Shown here piece by piece: positions 17,113 to 24,947 of a stretch of DNA of 38,179 nucleotides. The translations under genes and the position numbers were made by a program. The notes under the pieces were generated by a model. It searched no databases and had not been told where the DNA came from. It saw only the letters and a program-made list of their open reading frames with translations. The stretch is from an uncultured Veillonella sp. GTDB taxonomy: Bacteria; Bacillota; Negativicutes; Veillonellales; Veillonellaceae. The DNA lies in the NCBI GenBank assembly GCA_934202095.1, contig CAKPXN010000012.1, positions 1 through 38,179 of the forward strand. The letters are read 5' to 3'. The first letter of the stretch is position 1. Each line of letters starts with the position of its first letter.

Positions 17113-18419
17113 TGGATAAGAAAAGTAAATTTGGATTTTGGAGTATTGTACTCCTCGGTATCAACGGTATCGTTGGTACTGGGATTTTCCTATTACCTAA
17201 TAAGGCCTATGCTATTATTGGGTCTGCCAGTTTAGGGGTCCTTCTATTTGATGCAGTCATTGCAGGATGTATTGCCTTATGCTTTGCTGAGGCAGCTAGT
17301 CTTTTCACACGTAATGGTGGCCCTTATCTATACGCTAAACATGCATTAGGTGACTTTTGGGGATTTGAAGTTGGCGTCCTTAAATGGGTTGTAACAGTTA
17401 TTGCTTGGGCCGCCATGGCCGTTGGTTTTGCCACAGCACTAGGTGCAGCAGTGCCAGCCTTAAGTGGCGATTTAGCAAAAGACGTTATTTCCTTCATATT
17501 AATCGTAGGCTTAACAATCGTAAACATATTTGGTGTTAACGTATCTAAGTTCGTTAATAACTTAATTACAATCTCTAAATTAGTGCCTCTCGCCCTATTT
17601 ATAGCTATCGGTATATTCTTTATTAATGGCGCTAACTTTACACCTGTATTCCCAAACGATACCTATGTAGATGGCTCCTTTGCACAAGCAGCCGTTCTTC
17701 TCTTCTTTGCCTATACAGGATTTGAGGTTATCGCTATTGCCGCGGAGGATATGAAGAATCCTAAAAAGAATTTACCTCGTGCCATTATCATGTGTATGCT
17801 TCTTGTATCCGTCCTATACATGGCAATACTTGCTGTATCTATCGGTGTTTTAGGTACAGACCTTGCTAACACAAAAGCACCGGTACAAGATGCTTTCAAC
17901 GTAATCGTGGGACCAATTGGCATGTACATTGTATTGGCAGGCACATTAATTTCCATGGGCGGTATTAATTTTGCCGAAGCCTATTACGCACCTCGTATTG
18001 CAACATCCATGGCCGAAGATGGCATGTTACCTAGTGCCTTAGCTAAACGCAATCGTTACAATGCGCCATATGTAGCAGCGATCGTCACTGCTATTGCCAG
18101 CGTGTTACTTGCCTGGTCTGGTTCGTTTACAACCCTTGCTGCTATTAGTGCAGTATCCCGTTTTACACAATACCTACCAACATGTTTAGCAGTCATCATA
18201 TTCCGTCGTAAATGGGCAGACAAAGAACGGTCCTACACAATCCCTGGTGGTTATACCGTTCCAATCATCGCCATTGCTACCTCCCTTTGGATGCTAGGCC
18301 AAGCCCAAACCAACCAATTACTTTGGGGCCTCGGTGGGTGTATTGTCATCCTTCCTCTCTACATTTGGTACTGGCGCAAGAAAAAAGCAGGCCTAATCCG
18401 AGAAAAAGAAGATATCTAA
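17112..18419 (+). CDS. APC-superfamily amino-acid permease
   Basis: 435-residue integral membrane protein with about 12 transmembrane segments. The N-terminal APC signature GINGIVGTGIFLLP is at about residues 17-30, and FFAYTGFEVIAIAAEDMKNP (about 197-216) is the conserved region of the family. A basic C-terminal tail (WYWRKKKAG) is typical of a cytoplasmic end. Substrate unknown. Second gene of a two-gene operon with the C26 hydrolase, overlapping by one base. Confidence 0.92.
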   Translation: MDKKSKFGFWSIVLLGINGIVGTGIFLLPNKAYAIIGSASLGVLLFDAVIAGCIALCFAEAASLFTRNGGPYLYAKHALGDFWGFEVGVLKWVVTVIAWAAMAVGFATALGAAVPALSGDLAKDVISFILIVGLTIVNIFGVNVSKFVNNLITISKLVPLALFIAIGIFFINGANFTPVFPNDTYVDGSFAQAAVLLFFAYTGFEVIAIAAEDMKNPKKNLPRAIIMCMLLVSVLYMAILAVSIGVLGTDLANTKAPVQDAFNVIVGPIGMYIVLAGTLISMGGINFAEAYYAPRIATSMAEDGMLPSALAKRNRYNAPYVAAIVTAIASVLLAWSGSFTTLAAISAVSRFTQYLPTCLAVIIFRRKWADKERSYTIPGGYTVPIIAIATSLWMLGQAQTNQLLWGLGGCIVILPLYIWYWRKKKAGLIREKEDI

Positions 18420-18436
18420 CTACACATTTGCACACA

Positions 18437-18466
18437 AAAGAGGCAGGAGCTCGCTCCTGCCTCTTT
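18437..18466 (+). terminator. Terminator of the hydrolase/permease operon
   Basis: Perfect 14-bp stem (AAAGAGGCAGGAGC / GCTCCTGCCTCTTT) with a 2-nt nominal loop, 17 bp after the permease stop; the U-run is short (TTT). Confidence 0.85.
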
Positions 18467-18471
18467 AAAAT

Positions 18472-18489
18472 TAGAACAGGCCTGTTCTA
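18472..18489. repeat. Palindrome TAGAACAGG/CCTGTTCTA (copy 1)
   Basis: Perfect 18-bp palindrome between two convergent genes. Its core GAACAGGCCTGTTC is nearly repeated in the terminator 30 bp further on. Confidence 0.7.
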
Positions 18490-18518
18490 TCTCTGAACTC
18501 GCCTATATAAGGTCTCCG

Positions 18519-18548
18519 AAAAATTAGTACAGGCCTGTTCTAATTTTT
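18519..18548 (-). terminator. Terminator of the 18571-19413 gene, containing the second palindrome copy
   Basis: 30-nt inverted repeat (AAAAATTAGTACAGG / CCTGTTCTAATTTTT, one T-T mismatch). On the minus strand it follows the gene and ends in a T-run. Confidence 0.78.
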
Positions 18549-18570
18549 ATGGGCACAGATAATGCAAGGA

Positions 18571-19413
18571 TTAATAGTCTGTAAAAGGTTCTTCCTCAAC
18601 AGATTCGGTCAAATCTTCTTCGATATAACCATATTCATCAATGGATTCTTCTTCGTCTCTCGTATCAATGTATATACTAATAACGGCTAATGCACCATGT
18701 TCATTAAGGCTCACGATAAGGCTCATAGGACCATATACCAAAATAAGATTATCCTCTTCATCACGAATGATGTGTGGTACGGCTGCAAAGTGTTGATTCA
18801 TGAGTTGATCAAAGTAGTCCTCTACATCAAGGCCATTTTCTAGTGTTATAGATTCTGCATCGCCTTTTTGGAATACTACCTTGGTATCTTCATCGATAAA
18901 TTGGTAGAAATCATCGATATCAAAATTATCAGTTTCAAGCCATATGCTTAGAGCTGCAATCCAATCTTTCACAGTGTGCGGCACAATTGGGAAGCGATAT
19001 GGTGTTTCATCTAAGGATAAACGAAGATCATCGTATTCAAACTCATAATTTTCTTGGCTAGAAACGATGCGGTCAATACGGCCATCCTCATTGATATCAA
19101 CAAACAACATATACGCGTATTGGTCGCCCTCTTCATAGGCCACGGTCAAACCATGGCGACCTTCATGAAATAGAGCGCCTTCTTCGTAGACCTCTGTAAT
19201 ATGCATAATGCGACAGATAACAGGCACATGGTCAGATTGGATGGAATCAACCATGGCCGTTAAGAATTCTAAGCTTTCACGTTTATTACGGGCAATGATG
19301 CCTCGGCCCGTAGAAACATATTCGCAATCATCGTCGAGCATGGCTTCAACACCATGAAGATTTGCAGATTCTAGAGACACTTTCAATAATAAAAGAGCTT
19401 GTATTTCAGTCAT
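18571..19413 (-). CDS. Acidic tandem NTF2-like (SnoaL-like) protein
   Basis: 280 residues, strongly acidic, no signal peptide, function unknown. It looks like two alpha+beta cone halves. Residues about 1-130 have LKVSLESANLHGVEAMLDDD, then a G-rich VYEEGALFHEGRHGLTVAYE strand pair. Residues about 150-270 have WIAALSIWLETDNFDIDDFY and VPHIIRDEEDNLILVYGPMS. A paralog is at 27359-28129 (shared FNEGQRGLAIAYNE-like and WLTAISIWLET-like segments). The assignment to NTF2-like folds rests on helix-then-sheet pattern and is tentative. The C-terminal tail is a long Glu/Asp run. GAGGTAAG precedes the start. Confidence 0.7.
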   Translation of the reverse strand: MTEIQALLLLKVSLESANLHGVEAMLDDDCEYVSTGRGIIARNKRESLEFLTAMVDSIQSDHVPVICRIMHITEVYEEGALFHEGRHGLTVAYEEGDQYAYMLFVDINEDGRIDRIVSSQENYEFEYDDLRLSLDETPYRFPIVPHTVKDWIAALSIWLETDNFDIDDFYQFIDEDTKVVFQKGDAESITLENGLDVEDYFDQLMNQHFAAVPHIIRDEEDNLILVYGPMSLIVSLNEHGALAVISIYIDTRDEEESIDEYGYIEEDLTESVEEEPFTDY

Positions 19414-19434
19414 AACTTACCTCTTTATAAAACA

Positions 19435-19474
19435 ACAGCCAACCATATTACATTATTGTAACATAGTTGGCTGT
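19435..19474 (-). terminator. Hairpin after the adhesin gene / before the NTF2-like gene
   Basis: About 18-bp imperfect stem (ACAGCCAACCATATTACA / TGTAACATAGTTGGCTGT) with a 4-nt loop, followed on the minus strand by TGTTTT; it would terminate the adhesin transcript. Confidence 0.7.
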
Positions 19475-19495
19475 ACATAAGCGCAAAAAACTATA

Positions 19496-21739
19496 TTATA
19501 AATTCAATTTAGCCATCATTCTATCAATTTGCTCTTGCATAGAATTCATTTTTTCATTTTGGTCATTGATAACCTTAACCAGTTCGGCTTTAGAGTAATC
19601 TGCATAAGGCTCACTTTTACCAAATTTGAGGCTAACGCCCATATTAAAGAGGTTCTCTCCACCACCTAGACTAGCACCGACCGAATATAAAGCCTTATTA
19701 TTAGGACGATAAAATGCACCAAGAGCCATAGCACTAGAGCCACGATAATTACCATAGCCAGCAGCAAAAGTCCAATGATCATTAGGGTCAAAATCTTGCG
19801 GATGCAACGCTGCCAATGCTGCCGCACCGGCACCTACACGTTTAACACGACCATCTACAGCATCAATACGATTATTAACTTGAGTCAATTGATTATTAAT
19901 ATTAGCTGTGGAATCTGCTGTAATTCGTTTTAACTGTGCTACATTAACAGCATCAGTATCTTCTGAACCAGCTGCTACATTTGTAATTTGTCGTGTAAGA
20001 ACAGTCGTTCCAGTAGAGTCACCTACAGAAATAGCTGCCGCCGTAGATTTCCAAGTTGGAGAACCGTCAGTAGATGCAGCTTTTGTAATAGGGTCATAAC
20101 CGGCAATCCCTTTATCTACAGAAGCAATCGATTCACTCCCTAATGCTACACCACCATTTCTAATAACATCAGTATTGTAACCAAGCATTACAGCATTTTC
20201 AACATTTGCTGTATTGCGAAGAGTAGCAACTAATTCCTTCACTGTATAGGTAGATGTACTACTATCAAATATATTTGTAAATGATTTTGTTACATCTCGC
20301 TCCTCAGCTGCCATGGAACCAAGTACAACATTATGCTTTCCACCATCAAAGTTATGGAAATCCCCAATCACTACGTTATCCTCACCATTTTTAAGGTTGT
20401 TTCTAGTACCAACAATAGTAGATCGACTAATATTCGTACCTTCATTACCATATCCACTGACAGTATTGAAAGTACTTAAATTATTCTCTTGCCCTTTTAA
20501 GACATTATTAGTACCTGAAATTTGAGAGCGAATAGCATAATCAGCTGTATTGCTACTACCTAAAATAGATACGGCACCAGCACTCAAAGCCATGTATTCT
20601 TTCATATAATGTCGACCATCTTCTACTGTAGTTTCGGTTTTAGCTCTGAGTTTATCGGACCCAATCATATCTATAGTTTGAATAGAAATATCACCAATGG
20701 TTGTACCTAGTGCAGGACTATTTATAATTGGGGCTTTAGAATTTGTCACCACATTACCAGAACCAACAATCATGGTACCTGTAGTTCCAGCTGTTCGGTT
20801 TAAACTACCTGTTACAGAGTTAGCAACATTATCAGCTTCCTCCGTATCAGTGGCAGTACTTTCAAGCGAATTTAGAGCCCCATAAGAGGAAGAGTACGAA
20901 CCCGATAAATTATCCCAATTATTCCCACCTTCAATTGTGGTTCCGTGACCAGTAATAGTTTGTAATATTTGCTCAGATTTTGAGTAGTTACCTACCACTA
21001 CACTACCACCTGGAGTGCTAGATGTATGGTATCCAATAATCGTACTGTACCCACCAACCGTATATTTTTTATCGCTTGGATCTTGATCTGATTTTTGGGC
21101 TTGCTCCGCAGGCGACATACTACCAATCACAACAGACTCACCTATAGTATCAATATTTTGATTATCCCCAATGACAATACCTGCTGAAGGGCCACCAGCA
21201 GATTCTGTGCTGTACTCGGCTTTGTTGTTATTACCGATAACAGTTAAGGAATCCCACTCATTTCGATATGTGTCAGTACCGCGTATAAAATTTCCTCTAC
21301 CAATTGTCAAATCTGATGCATTCGGTTCACGACCAGATGGATGTCCATAATCAGTAACCGTCCCAGCATCACGAGCGATGATTTGGTTATTATCACCAAT
21401 CACATGTTGTCTCCGACTACCTTGAACTGTATTATTAGACCCCACTATCCGTACATCTTCATTACCAACGGCATTTACAAGAGAGCCATTGTCTCTCGGG
21501 AATGTCTTTGTAACTGTATTATTATCCCCCACAATAGTAGCATTTTTACCACTTGGAACTGAATTACTTTTACCAGTAATATTAGTATTATCACTAGCCA
21601 GATACGTATTGCCATTCGCATCGGTAATTGGAGTTTCTCCATATACAGAGCTCCCCCATAAACAACTACAAGTACTCGTTACCAAAACAGCGGTTAACAA
21701 AGCGCTAACCTTACAATGTTTATTCATTTTCTTTTTCAT
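19496..21739 (-). CDS. Trimeric autotransporter adhesin (YadA-type anchor)
   Basis: 747 residues. An N-terminal extended signal peptide (MKKKMNKHCKVSALLTAVLV, cleavage probably after SSVYGE or nearby) leads into a long passenger with irregular head repeats of the NNxV/IxGxxN kind (IVGDNNTV, IVGSNNTVQG, VIGNNNKA, VVIGDFHNFDGG), typical of YadA-like beta-rolls. A stalk/neck follows with ITNVAAGSEDTDAVNVAQLK. The coiled coil INNQLTQVNNRIDAVDGRVK and the four-strand anchor (HWTFAAGYGNYRGSSAMALG through FNMGVSLKFGK) come next. Unlike usual anchors it does not end at the last strand: about 40 more residues form a heptad-rich tail (VKVINDQNEKMNSMQEQI). ATG 21739 is preferred; the longer frame to 21835 lies in the AT-rich promoter region. 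Confidence 0.9.
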   Translation of the reverse strand: MKKKMNKHCKVSALLTAVLVTSTCSCLWGSSVYGETPITDANGNTYLASDNTNITGKSNSVPSGKNATIVGDNNTVTKTFPRDNGSLVNAVGNEDVRIVGSNNTVQGSRRQHVIGDNNQIIARDAGTVTDYGHPSGREPNASDLTIGRGNFIRGTDTYRNEWDSLTVIGNNNKAEYSTESAGGPSAGIVIGDNQNIDTIGESVVIGSMSPAEQAQKSDQDPSDKKYTVGGYSTIIGYHTSSTPGGSVVVGNYSKSEQILQTITGHGTTIEGGNNWDNLSGSYSSSYGALNSLESTATDTEEADNVANSVTGSLNRTAGTTGTMIVGSGNVVTNSKAPIINSPALGTTIGDISIQTIDMIGSDKLRAKTETTVEDGRHYMKEYMALSAGAVSILGSSNTADYAIRSQISGTNNVLKGQENNLSTFNTVSGYGNEGTNISRSTIVGTRNNLKNGEDNVVIGDFHNFDGGKHNVVLGSMAAEERDVTKSFTNIFDSSTSTYTVKELVATLRNTANVENAVMLGYNTDVIRNGGVALGSESIASVDKGIAGYDPITKAASTDGSPTWKSTAAAISVGDSTGTTVLTRQITNVAAGSEDTDAVNVAQLKRITADSTANINNQLTQVNNRIDAVDGRVKRVGAGAAALAALHPQDFDPNDHWTFAAGYGNYRGSSAMALGAFYRPNNKALYSVGASLGGGENLFNMGVSLKFGKSEPYADYSKAELVKVINDQNEKMNSMQEQIDRMMAKLNL

Positions 21740-21826
21740 ACTCTGTCCCACTCCATTACAAAAAACAAAAAGATAAACATAATTTATATAATTATCTATA
21801 TTAACACTATATCTAAAAAATATATT

Positions 21827-21832
21827 TGTCAA
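21827..21832 (-). promoter_or_regulatory. TTGACA element upstream of the adhesin
   Basis: A consensus -35 hexamer on the minus strand about 90 bp upstream of the ATG, followed by AT-rich -10-like sequence (TATAGT at a short 15-bp spacing, other options further on). The exact -10 is uncertain. Confidence 0.35.
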
Positions 21833-21923
21833 CAATATTAATAAATAGAATGCTATTTAATTTACTCAACTTATATTTTAAGCTATAATATATTCTATAT
21901 AAATTTTAAAATTGGAGGTCCCC

Positions 21924-22583
21924 ATGAAATATACAACTATTGTATTCGATTGTGACGGCACATTGCTAGACACATTAACAGATTTACGCAATGCGGTGAA
22001 TTATGTATTGCGCGCCCATGATTTGCCAGAACGGTCGGTTCTCGAAGTGAAAGCAGCTCTTGGTAACGGCGTTGCCCATTTGATGCGTCAATCGCTACCA
22101 GCATCCATCTCAGAAGTTGATTTCAACACCTATCTCGACGAATTTAAAACATACTATGGTAAACATCTACAAGATTACACAGCCCCATATCCTGGTATGC
22201 TCGATGTATTAGACACATTACGTGCTAAGGGCTATAAACTCGCCATTGTATCCAACAAAATTCAAGAAGGCATTACACCACTAAACAAGGAATACTTTGG
22301 TGACCGTTTACCTGTGGCTATCGGTGAACGCCCAGGTTTACAACGTAAACCAGCTCCCGATATGGTATTACAAGCATTAAAAGAATTAGGTTCGACCCAA
22401 GACGAATCCATCTATATCGGAGACTCTGAAGTAGATGTGGCTACAGCCAAAAACTCAGGGCTACTTTGTATCGGTGTTACATGGGGCTTTAGAGACGAAC
22501 AACTACATAAAGATTTAGGCGTCAAACACATTGCCCGAAAGGCAGAAGATATCGTAACGATTATCGAAGAGCTTAATGGATAA
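21924..22583 (+). CDS. HAD-family phosphatase, phosphoglycolate phosphatase-like
   Basis: 219-residue haloacid-dehalogenase hydrolase with a helical cap. Motif I FDCDGTLLDT (about residues 8-17) has the nucleophile Asp, motif II is SNKIQEG, motif III Lys lies in RKPAPDM, and motif IV is IGDSEVDVATAKNSG. Gph-like, but pyrophosphatase PpaX-type activity is also possible. The ATG at 21924 has GGAGG 6 nt upstream; the TTG at 21912 overlaps that site and is not the start. Its last 36 bp are duplicated just beyond the stop. Confidence 0.9.
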   Translation: MKYTTIVFDCDGTLLDTLTDLRNAVNYVLRAHDLPERSVLEVKAALGNGVAHLMRQSLPASISEVDFNTYLDEFKTYYGKHLQDYTAPYPGMLDVLDTLRAKGYKLAIVSNKIQEGITPLNKEYFGDRLPVAIGERPGLQRKPAPDMVLQALKELGSTQDESIYIGDSEVDVATAKNSGLLCIGVTWGFRDEQLHKDLGVKHIARKAEDIVTIIEELNG

Positions 22584-22619
22584 GATATCATAATAATTAT
22601 CGAAGAGCTTAATGCGTAA
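22548..22619 (+). repeat. 36-bp tandem duplication of the HAD gene's 3' end
   Basis: 22548-22583 (last 11 codons plus stop) is followed directly by 22584-22619, a diverged second unit that also ends in an in-frame TAA. The units differ at a few bases; most of the second half (ATTATCGAAGAGCTTAATG) is identical. Confidence 0.9.
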
Positions 22620-22665
22620 AAAACGACTAGCACCATATACGTATGTATATAATGCTAGTCGTTTT
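22620..22665. terminator. Bidirectional terminator between HAD and AEC genes
   Basis: Perfect 13-bp stem AAAACGACTAGCA / TGCTAGTCGTTTT, T-runs in both directions, between two convergent genes. Confidence 0.88.
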
Positions 22666-22678
22666 ATATTGTATAGAT

Positions 22679-23677
22679 TTACATTCCTATTCCAAATATC
22701 GTTAATATTTCCATAATAACGGGTATGACGAATACGAACAATACGGAGCTAATGGTCACGAGTCCTGTGGCAAATGGCAAATCAGAACCTGCTTCATTCG
22801 CTACGATTGGCAATACGGCGATAACCGGACCTGCGGATTGGACGATGAATGTGACGACTGCAACAGGATCCAATGTAATGCCCATGAGGTATTTTGTAGC
22901 ATAGATGACGCAGAACATGATAAATGGAGCTACGGCAAAACGGCCGATGATACCACCGATGGAGTCTTTGTTTAAACGCATGCTTTTAAGGCCCGCATCA
23001 TGTAATACGATACCAATGTATAGCAAAGATAATGGTGTTACCATATTCCCTATATAGTTTAACGTATTATGCAATACCGTCGGCAAAGGAATCTGAGCAT
23101 ATAGAAATACTAAGGCCAAGAAAAAGCCCAACAATGGCGGTGGCAATAGTTTTTTCCAAGAAAACTTGCGAACCAAGGTGCGAAAGCTTTCACCATGGCT
23201 AGCACCATTCGCAGGCAACGGATCTACCTCAATGAGGAATACGCCAAACATCCACACGGATATGGTGTTGCCGATGTAATAGAGCAAGAAAAACGGCAGT
23301 GCATCTTGTCCAAAGAGGGCAATTTGCACCGGTAAGCCGATGAATAGGCAATTATCGTTGACCACCATGTTAATAAATATGCCGCGCCGTCCCCGTGGTA
23401 CGTGTACGATTTTCATCATAATGAAAGCGATGATGTACGATACTACATAGGTCAGCATCACGACGAGTAGACCATACCGCAAGTCCCATAAATCCGATGT
23501 TTGCACATTGTGAAGCACGGACATAAATACGCCGACCGGCAAAATAACGGACATGATGAGCCTCGATAGGTTCGAGCTAAATGTATCATTAAACATGCCC
23601 CGCCCTTTTAGGAAATATCCTAGCGATATGAGCAAGACGATAGGCATGATACTTTGTAATGAAGTAAGAAAAACCAT
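22679..23677 (-). CDS. AEC-family (auxin efflux carrier-like) transporter
   Basis: 332-residue membrane protein with about 10 hydrophobic segments in the 5+5 arrangement of the AEC family, beginning LQSIMPIVLLISLGYFLKGRG and with the conserved NDNCLFIGLPV segment at about residues 107-117. Bacterial members include malate and other organic-acid permeases; substrate unknown. AGGAGG precedes the ATG at 23677. Monocistronic, sharing a terminator with the convergent HAD gene. Confidence 0.88.
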   Translation of the reverse strand: MVFLTSLQSIMPIVLLISLGYFLKGRGMFNDTFSSNLSRLIMSVILPVGVFMSVLHNVQTSDLWDLRYGLLVVMLTYVVSYIIAFIMMKIVHVPRGRRGIFINMVVNDNCLFIGLPVQIALFGQDALPFFLLYYIGNTISVWMFGVFLIEVDPLPANGASHGESFRTLVRKFSWKKLLPPPLLGFFLALVFLYAQIPLPTVLHNTLNYIGNMVTPLSLLYIGIVLHDAGLKSMRLNKDSIGGIIGRFAVAPFIMFCVIYATKYLMGITLDPVAVVTFIVQSAGPVIAVLPIVANEAGSDLPFATGLVTISSVLFVFVIPVIMEILTIFGIGM

Positions 23678-23714
23678 ATAACCTCCTACATACTTTATAT
23701 GTAGTATATCATAA

Positions 23715-23813
23715 ATAAAGGACTTAAATGTGGGCTTCTACGGTTCTGGTGCCGTACTTGTAAACAAGGTATTTGGCAAAACTGTATTCCCTATGGGTAA
23801 AAGCATCCTATAA
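23715..23813 (+). pseudogene. Possible 3' remnant of a lost plus-strand gene
   Basis: A short open frame without a credible start reads into GFYGSGAVLVNKVFGKTVF, then PMGKSIL and a stop. The composition looks like real protein (G, V, K, F balance; C/G-rich codons unlike the flanking AT-rich DNA), and it is followed 28 bp later by a strong plus-strand terminator. I do not recognise the protein. It is cut off upstream by the AEC gene's promoter region. Confidence 0.4.
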
Positions 23814-23840
23814 TTAATTGAAAACTAGATAATACAAGTT

Positions 23841-23886
23841 AAAGGTCTATATATTACTAAGCTGTAATATATAGACCTTTTTTCAT
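23841..23886 (+). terminator. Strong hairpin with plus-strand T-run
   Basis: Perfect 16-bp stem AAAGGTCTATATATTA / TAATATATAGACCTTT, then TTT on the plus strand. It is also placed to end the minus-strand gene at 23905, but on that strand the U-run is weak. Confidence 0.8.
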
Positions 23887-23904
23887 TACATATGTACCTT
23901 TAAT

Positions 23905-24504
23905 TTATTTATAGCTAAATTGCGCATCCATAATCATTTGTCGAAGTTGCTCAATGCGTACACCATTTGGCAATCTATCTCTATAAAACTGCAATTTATA
24001 ATAGTAACGCGTTCCCTCATAATCAGTAACTAATACCATATCCGTCCTATTCTTTAATGGCCAGCCATACATAAATTCAGCTAGTAAACTGCGCACACCA
24101 TCATTATTAACCTCTATTACACTATCCTTAATGGGCAATACCATCTTAACAGTAGGCTCAGGAATCGTTCTATCTTTAACAAGATTTTTAACCTCATTGT
24201 CTAAGGACATACTAGTATCATCAATAGACCTAGCCTTAACATGCATAAATACTTCATCAGATGTTCTAAACACCCTACCATCAATATCCTTTGTTTCGCC
24301 TTTCGTTTCAATAGCATCCTTCAATACGCGAAATTGATACGGTCCGAAGAATTTTGTTTCTGTGAAAGTATCTAATGCGGCATCATGTTGACCATTATGC
24401 TCATTCGTAACACGTATCATTGGTGTTGTATCAATTGCTTGTGAAAACACTGGTACTGCTAAACATAATCCTAAGCTGAGCAAGGTAATATAACGTTTTA
24501 ACAT
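23905..24504 (-). CDS. Short secreted VNIPGA-family paralog (C-terminal half only)
   Basis: 199 residues with a signal peptide (MLKRYITLLSLGLCLAVPVF, cleavage after SQA). It lacks the ~250-residue N-terminal region of the longer paralogs. The mature part begins near the family's GPYQFRVLKDAI motif and ends with the family's C-terminal IEQLRQMIMDAQ helix, so it corresponds to their C-terminal domain alone. The signal peptide resembles that of the copies at 26944 and 29544 (MLKR start). ATG 24504 with GGAGAG upstream is preferred. The gene's promoter has the extended -10 shared with the array paralogs, and module A lies directly upstream. Confidence 0.8.
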   Translation of the reverse strand: MLKRYITLLSLGLCLAVPVFSQAIDTTPMIRVTNEHNGQHDAALDTFTETKFFGPYQFRVLKDAIETKGETKDIDGRVFRTSDEVFMHVKARSIDDTSMSLDNEVKNLVKDRTIPEPTVKMVLPIKDSVIEVNNDGVRSLLAEFMYGWPLKNRTDMVLVTDYEGTRYYYKLQFYRDRLPNGVRIEQLRQMIMDAQFSYK

Positions 24505-24538
24505 ATATTTCTCTCCATAACACACTAATACTAACTGT

Positions 24539-24547
24539 ATTGTAACA
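24539..24547 (-). promoter_or_regulatory. Extended -10 TGTTACAAT of the short paralog
   Basis: Minus-strand TGTTACAAT 35 bp before the start; the same element precedes the paralogs at 26944 and 29544. No good -35 is visible. Confidence 0.55.
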
Positions 24548-24576
24548 CAATTCAATAAATTTTATAAAAACAAAAA

Positions 24577-24614
24577 AGGTTCCTATTGGTCACCTAGGTG
24601 ACTATTAGGAACCT
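24577..24614 (-). terminator. Border hairpin, module A
   Basis: 38-nt inverted repeat whose minus-strand transcript ends GGAACCTTTTTT, so it can act as a terminator insulating the downstream minus-strand gene from read-through. One G-T pair; see the finding on compensatory changes. Confidence 0.75.
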
Positions 24615-24622
24615 CTAATCTA

Positions 24623-24651
24623 TTTACTTTTACGCTTGACATCGTTATATT
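24623..24651 (+). promoter_or_regulatory. Toxin promoter, module A
   Basis: TTTACT, 17-bp spacer, TATATT. The two hexamers and the spacing are identical in all five modules that keep this end, while the sequence between them varies. That conservation argues against the accidental TTGACA at 24636 being the -35. Confidence 0.65.
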
Positions 24652-24668
24652 GAACCTGAGGCCTCTAA

Positions 24669-24803
24669 ATGGGTCCAGTCTTGGCTAATCTTCTAGAGAT
24701 TGGCGGTGATCAATATGAGTACATACAAAGTGTTATCTTTAATGATTTCCTTTGGTATACTTGTAGCGACCATTATCATGGCTGCAAAGTGATTGACCTC
24801 TAG
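24669..24803 (+). other. Leader ORF overlapping the toxin, module A
   Basis: 44-codon frame starting MGPVLANLLEIGG with GAGG 7 nt upstream; it runs through the toxin gene in another frame and stops 11 nt beyond it. Present in C and E too. Its amino acids change between copies while the toxin's do not, so it is more likely a translation-control leader (as mok is for hok) than a functional peptide. Confidence 0.4.
24715..24792 (+). CDS. Type I toxin, holin-like hydrophobic peptide (copy A)
   Basis: 25-residue peptide starting MSTYKVLSLMISFGILVATI and ending in AAK: a short polar N-terminus, one membrane-spanning segment and a C-terminal Lys. This resembles the Firmicute 'putative holin-like toxin' and TxpA/BsrG-type peptides (M-S-x-Y-x-x-L-x-L-M-I-x-F pattern), known to act on the membrane as type I toxins. 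It is translated from TGGCGGTG about 6 nt upstream, a site partly paired in a small stem (CTAATCT / AGATTGG). The mRNA should extend to the terminator at 24984 and overlap the convergent antisense RNA across its 3' UTR. The protein is identical in copies C and E. Confidence 0.82.
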   Translation: MSTYKVLSLMISFGILVATIIMAAK

Positions 24804-24832
24804 CTAAAAGCTAGCTTTCTAATCGTGGCATG

Positions 24833-24923
24833 AAAAAAGGCCCGACAGAGAAGTCAGACCGTTTCTTCAATTTTATAAAACTAGAAGCGAAGTCTGGCGT
24901 CGAAACCATTTATGCCTCACTTT
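24833..24923 (-). ncRNA. Antisense RNA antitoxin, module A
   Basis: Predicted ~90-nt RNA. Its extended -10 TGATATAAT is at 24931-24939 and its terminator has stem GGTCTGAC / GTCGGGCC (G-U pairs on this strand only) followed by six T at 24833-24838. The stem pairs properly only in the minus-strand transcript, which fixes the strand. It is complementary to the 3' UTR of the toxin mRNA, as in TxpA/RatA and BsrG/SR4. Confidence 0.78.
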
Positions 24924-24947
24924 GATATAAATTATATCATATCTAAG

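Noticed and set aside
24636..24641. TTGACA in module A as a -35 box
   Set aside because: It is not conserved in modules B, D and E, and no good -10 lies 16-18 bp downstream; TTTACT-N17-TATATT is kept in all five.
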